From positions 1 through 33,192 of the forward strand of contig JAHHTL010000026.1 in NCBI GenBank assembly GCA_020024635.1: a stretch of DNA of 33,192 bases. Direction: 5' to 3'. The translations under genes were made by a program, and so were the position numbers. This document shows, one piece after another, positions 32,426-33,192 of this stretch (its first letter is position 1; the number at the start of each line of letters is the position of its first letter). The notes beneath the pieces were generated by a model. It was not told where the DNA came from, did no database searches, and saw only the letters and a program-made list of their open reading frames with translations. Source of the DNA: Ruminococcus sp. (lineage in GTDB: Bacteria; Bacillota; Clostridia; Lachnospirales; Lachnospiraceae).

Positions 32426-33192
32426 TTATTTTATTTCTCTATGCACAATTAACTTGACTTTTCGGTTTACACCTGCGTTATGGTAATATCCAAATTCTAC
32501 CTTTCTATTCTCTTCTCGGATTCCTGTATAACTAAACAATAACTGATCTTTGATATTTCCAAGAACCAAGACTTCCCTACTAGCCAAAAGCATTTCAATA
32601 AATTTGCTTCTAGTCATCTTCTTCACTTTAAGTTCCGCTGTTACAAGTATATGAACCCCATACCTTACAGCTTCTTCTAGGATATCAATTAAACTGTTAT
32701 TTTCTTCTACATTGTCATACAGTTCTTGAAGCAGATCCACCATAACATAGATTGGTGGGAGGGCTTTTACAAATGTTTCGATAGTTAAGGACACATCATC
32801 CAATTTTGCCTCCTCAAACTCTTCTTTTCTAGTAAAAATATCTTCCTTAATCTGATTCAATGTTTCAATCACTGCACTTTTTTCTCCTGCATAAACAACA
32901 TTTTCTCTTGACTGATAAGCAGAAAGCTCATGACTTTTATTATCGAATATATACACCTTTTCTGTTGAAAGAATAGAAAGCATGTTTTTGATAACATTTG
33001 TTTTTCCTGTCTTTGCATTACCAATCACGAATGCAGGAGCCTGTTCCATTGGAAGATAATAGTTCTGTAGTGTATCCGTATCCAGTCCGATTGGTACTTT
33101 TCGGATTGTCTTTTCATATTTTGGATAAGAAGCCAGCATGGACATTGTTAATTCTTCCGGCATTACCGGAATTTTACTTGCTCTTTCTTCCG
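32426..33192 (-). CDS. essC: Type VII secretion ATPase EssC, C-terminal part (partial)
   Basis: The visible 255 residues run open to the right edge; in the same frame ERASKIPV precedes the methionine at 33163, so that methionine is not the start. This is the last FtsK/SpoIIIE-type ATPase module of EssC, which powers export of WXG100 proteins. It has Walker A GNAKTGKT, a Walker B-like region PPIYVMVDLLQE, and the MPEELTMSML phrase that precedes the third ATPase module in EssC proteins. A separate FtsK-like DNA translocase is the alternative, but the MPE-type lead-in favours EssC. The rest of the ESX/T7SSb locus would lie to the right. Confidence 0.78.
   Translation of the reverse strand, partial: EERASKIPVMPEELTMSMLASYPKYEKTIRKVPIGLDTDTLQNYYLPMEQAPAFVIGNAKTGKTNVIKNMLSILSTEKVYIFDNKSHELSAYQSRENVVYAGEKSAVIETLNQIKEDIFTRKEEFEEAKLDDVSLTIETFVKALPPIYVMVDLLQELYDNVEENNSLIDILEEAVRYGVHILVTAELKVKKMTRSKFIEMLLASREVLVLGNIKDQLLFSYTGIREENRKVEFGYYHNAGVNRKVKLIVHREIK

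Noticed and set aside
1..33192. CRISPR arrays, insertion sequences, prophage genes, tRNA or rRNA genes
   Set aside because: I looked for regular repeats, transposases, CCA-ended cloverleaf sequences and rRNA motifs and saw none; nearly every base belongs to a recognised gene or short spacer.

Overview
The window is a gene-dense, AT-rich chromosomal segment of a Gram-positive Clostridia member, most likely Lachnospiraceae. The support for this is the low GC, strong AGGAGG-type ribosome binding sites, Firmicutes-type division genes (SepF, YlmH), a MinDE/MreBCD/PBP2/RodA cluster, a BceRS-BceAB-type module and an EssC protein. The species cannot be fixed from the sequence alone. No tRNA, rRNA, CRISPR array, transposon or prophage gene was found, and no gene-free stretch exceeds 300 bases.

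Layout. (1) 1-3357, minus: an antimicrobial-peptide sensing and efflux module (response regulator, intramembrane-sensing kinase, ABC ATPase, permease cut by the left edge). (2) 3454-4876, plus: a cupin protein and a TtcA-type PP-loop enzyme, each with its own promoter, closed by a hairpin terminator. (3) 4920-5570, minus: a cytidylate-kinase-like protein with its own promoter. (4) 5671-10676, minus: a division and envelope operon in transcription order HlyD-like protein, YggS, SepF, YlmH, LspA, RluD. (5) 10785-10988, plus: a small DUF378 membrane protein, separated from the next block by a strong bidirectional terminator. (6) 11060-32213, minus: about 21 kb of tightly packed co-directional genes: MiaB, MutS, MutL, MiaA, a YnbB-type PLP enzyme, two flavoproteins, RadC, MreB, MreC, MreD, PBP2, MinD, MinE, RodA, a MgsA homologue and a D-Ala-D-Ala carboxypeptidase. 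Promoters are visible before miaB and before radC. (7) 32426-33192, minus: the C-terminal part of a type VII secretion ATPase, EssC, followed by a 14-bp-stem terminator.

How the genes work together. Region 6 joins DNA mismatch repair and tRNA modification (miaB-mutS-mutL-miaA) to the cell-elongation machinery (MreBCD, PBP2, RodA, carboxypeptidase) and the Min oscillator. Region 4 supplies FtsZ-ring anchoring (SepF) and lipoprotein processing (LspA).

Most of the window is ordinary core genome, and I found no clearly new multi-gene system. The best lead is the MgsA homologue. Both aspartates known as catalytic in E. coli methylglyoxal synthase are replaced by amides (Gln and Asn), and a conserved Gly of the phosphate-binding loop is Glu, while the fold and operon position are kept. 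It may be a non-enzymatic ligand sensor tied to cell-wall growth. Around it the shape and division module is also unusual: MreB has a non-canonical nucleotide pocket, RodA has Asn in its QPD motif, PBP2 carries an insertion of about 250 residues, and minC and divIVA are missing from their usual slots.
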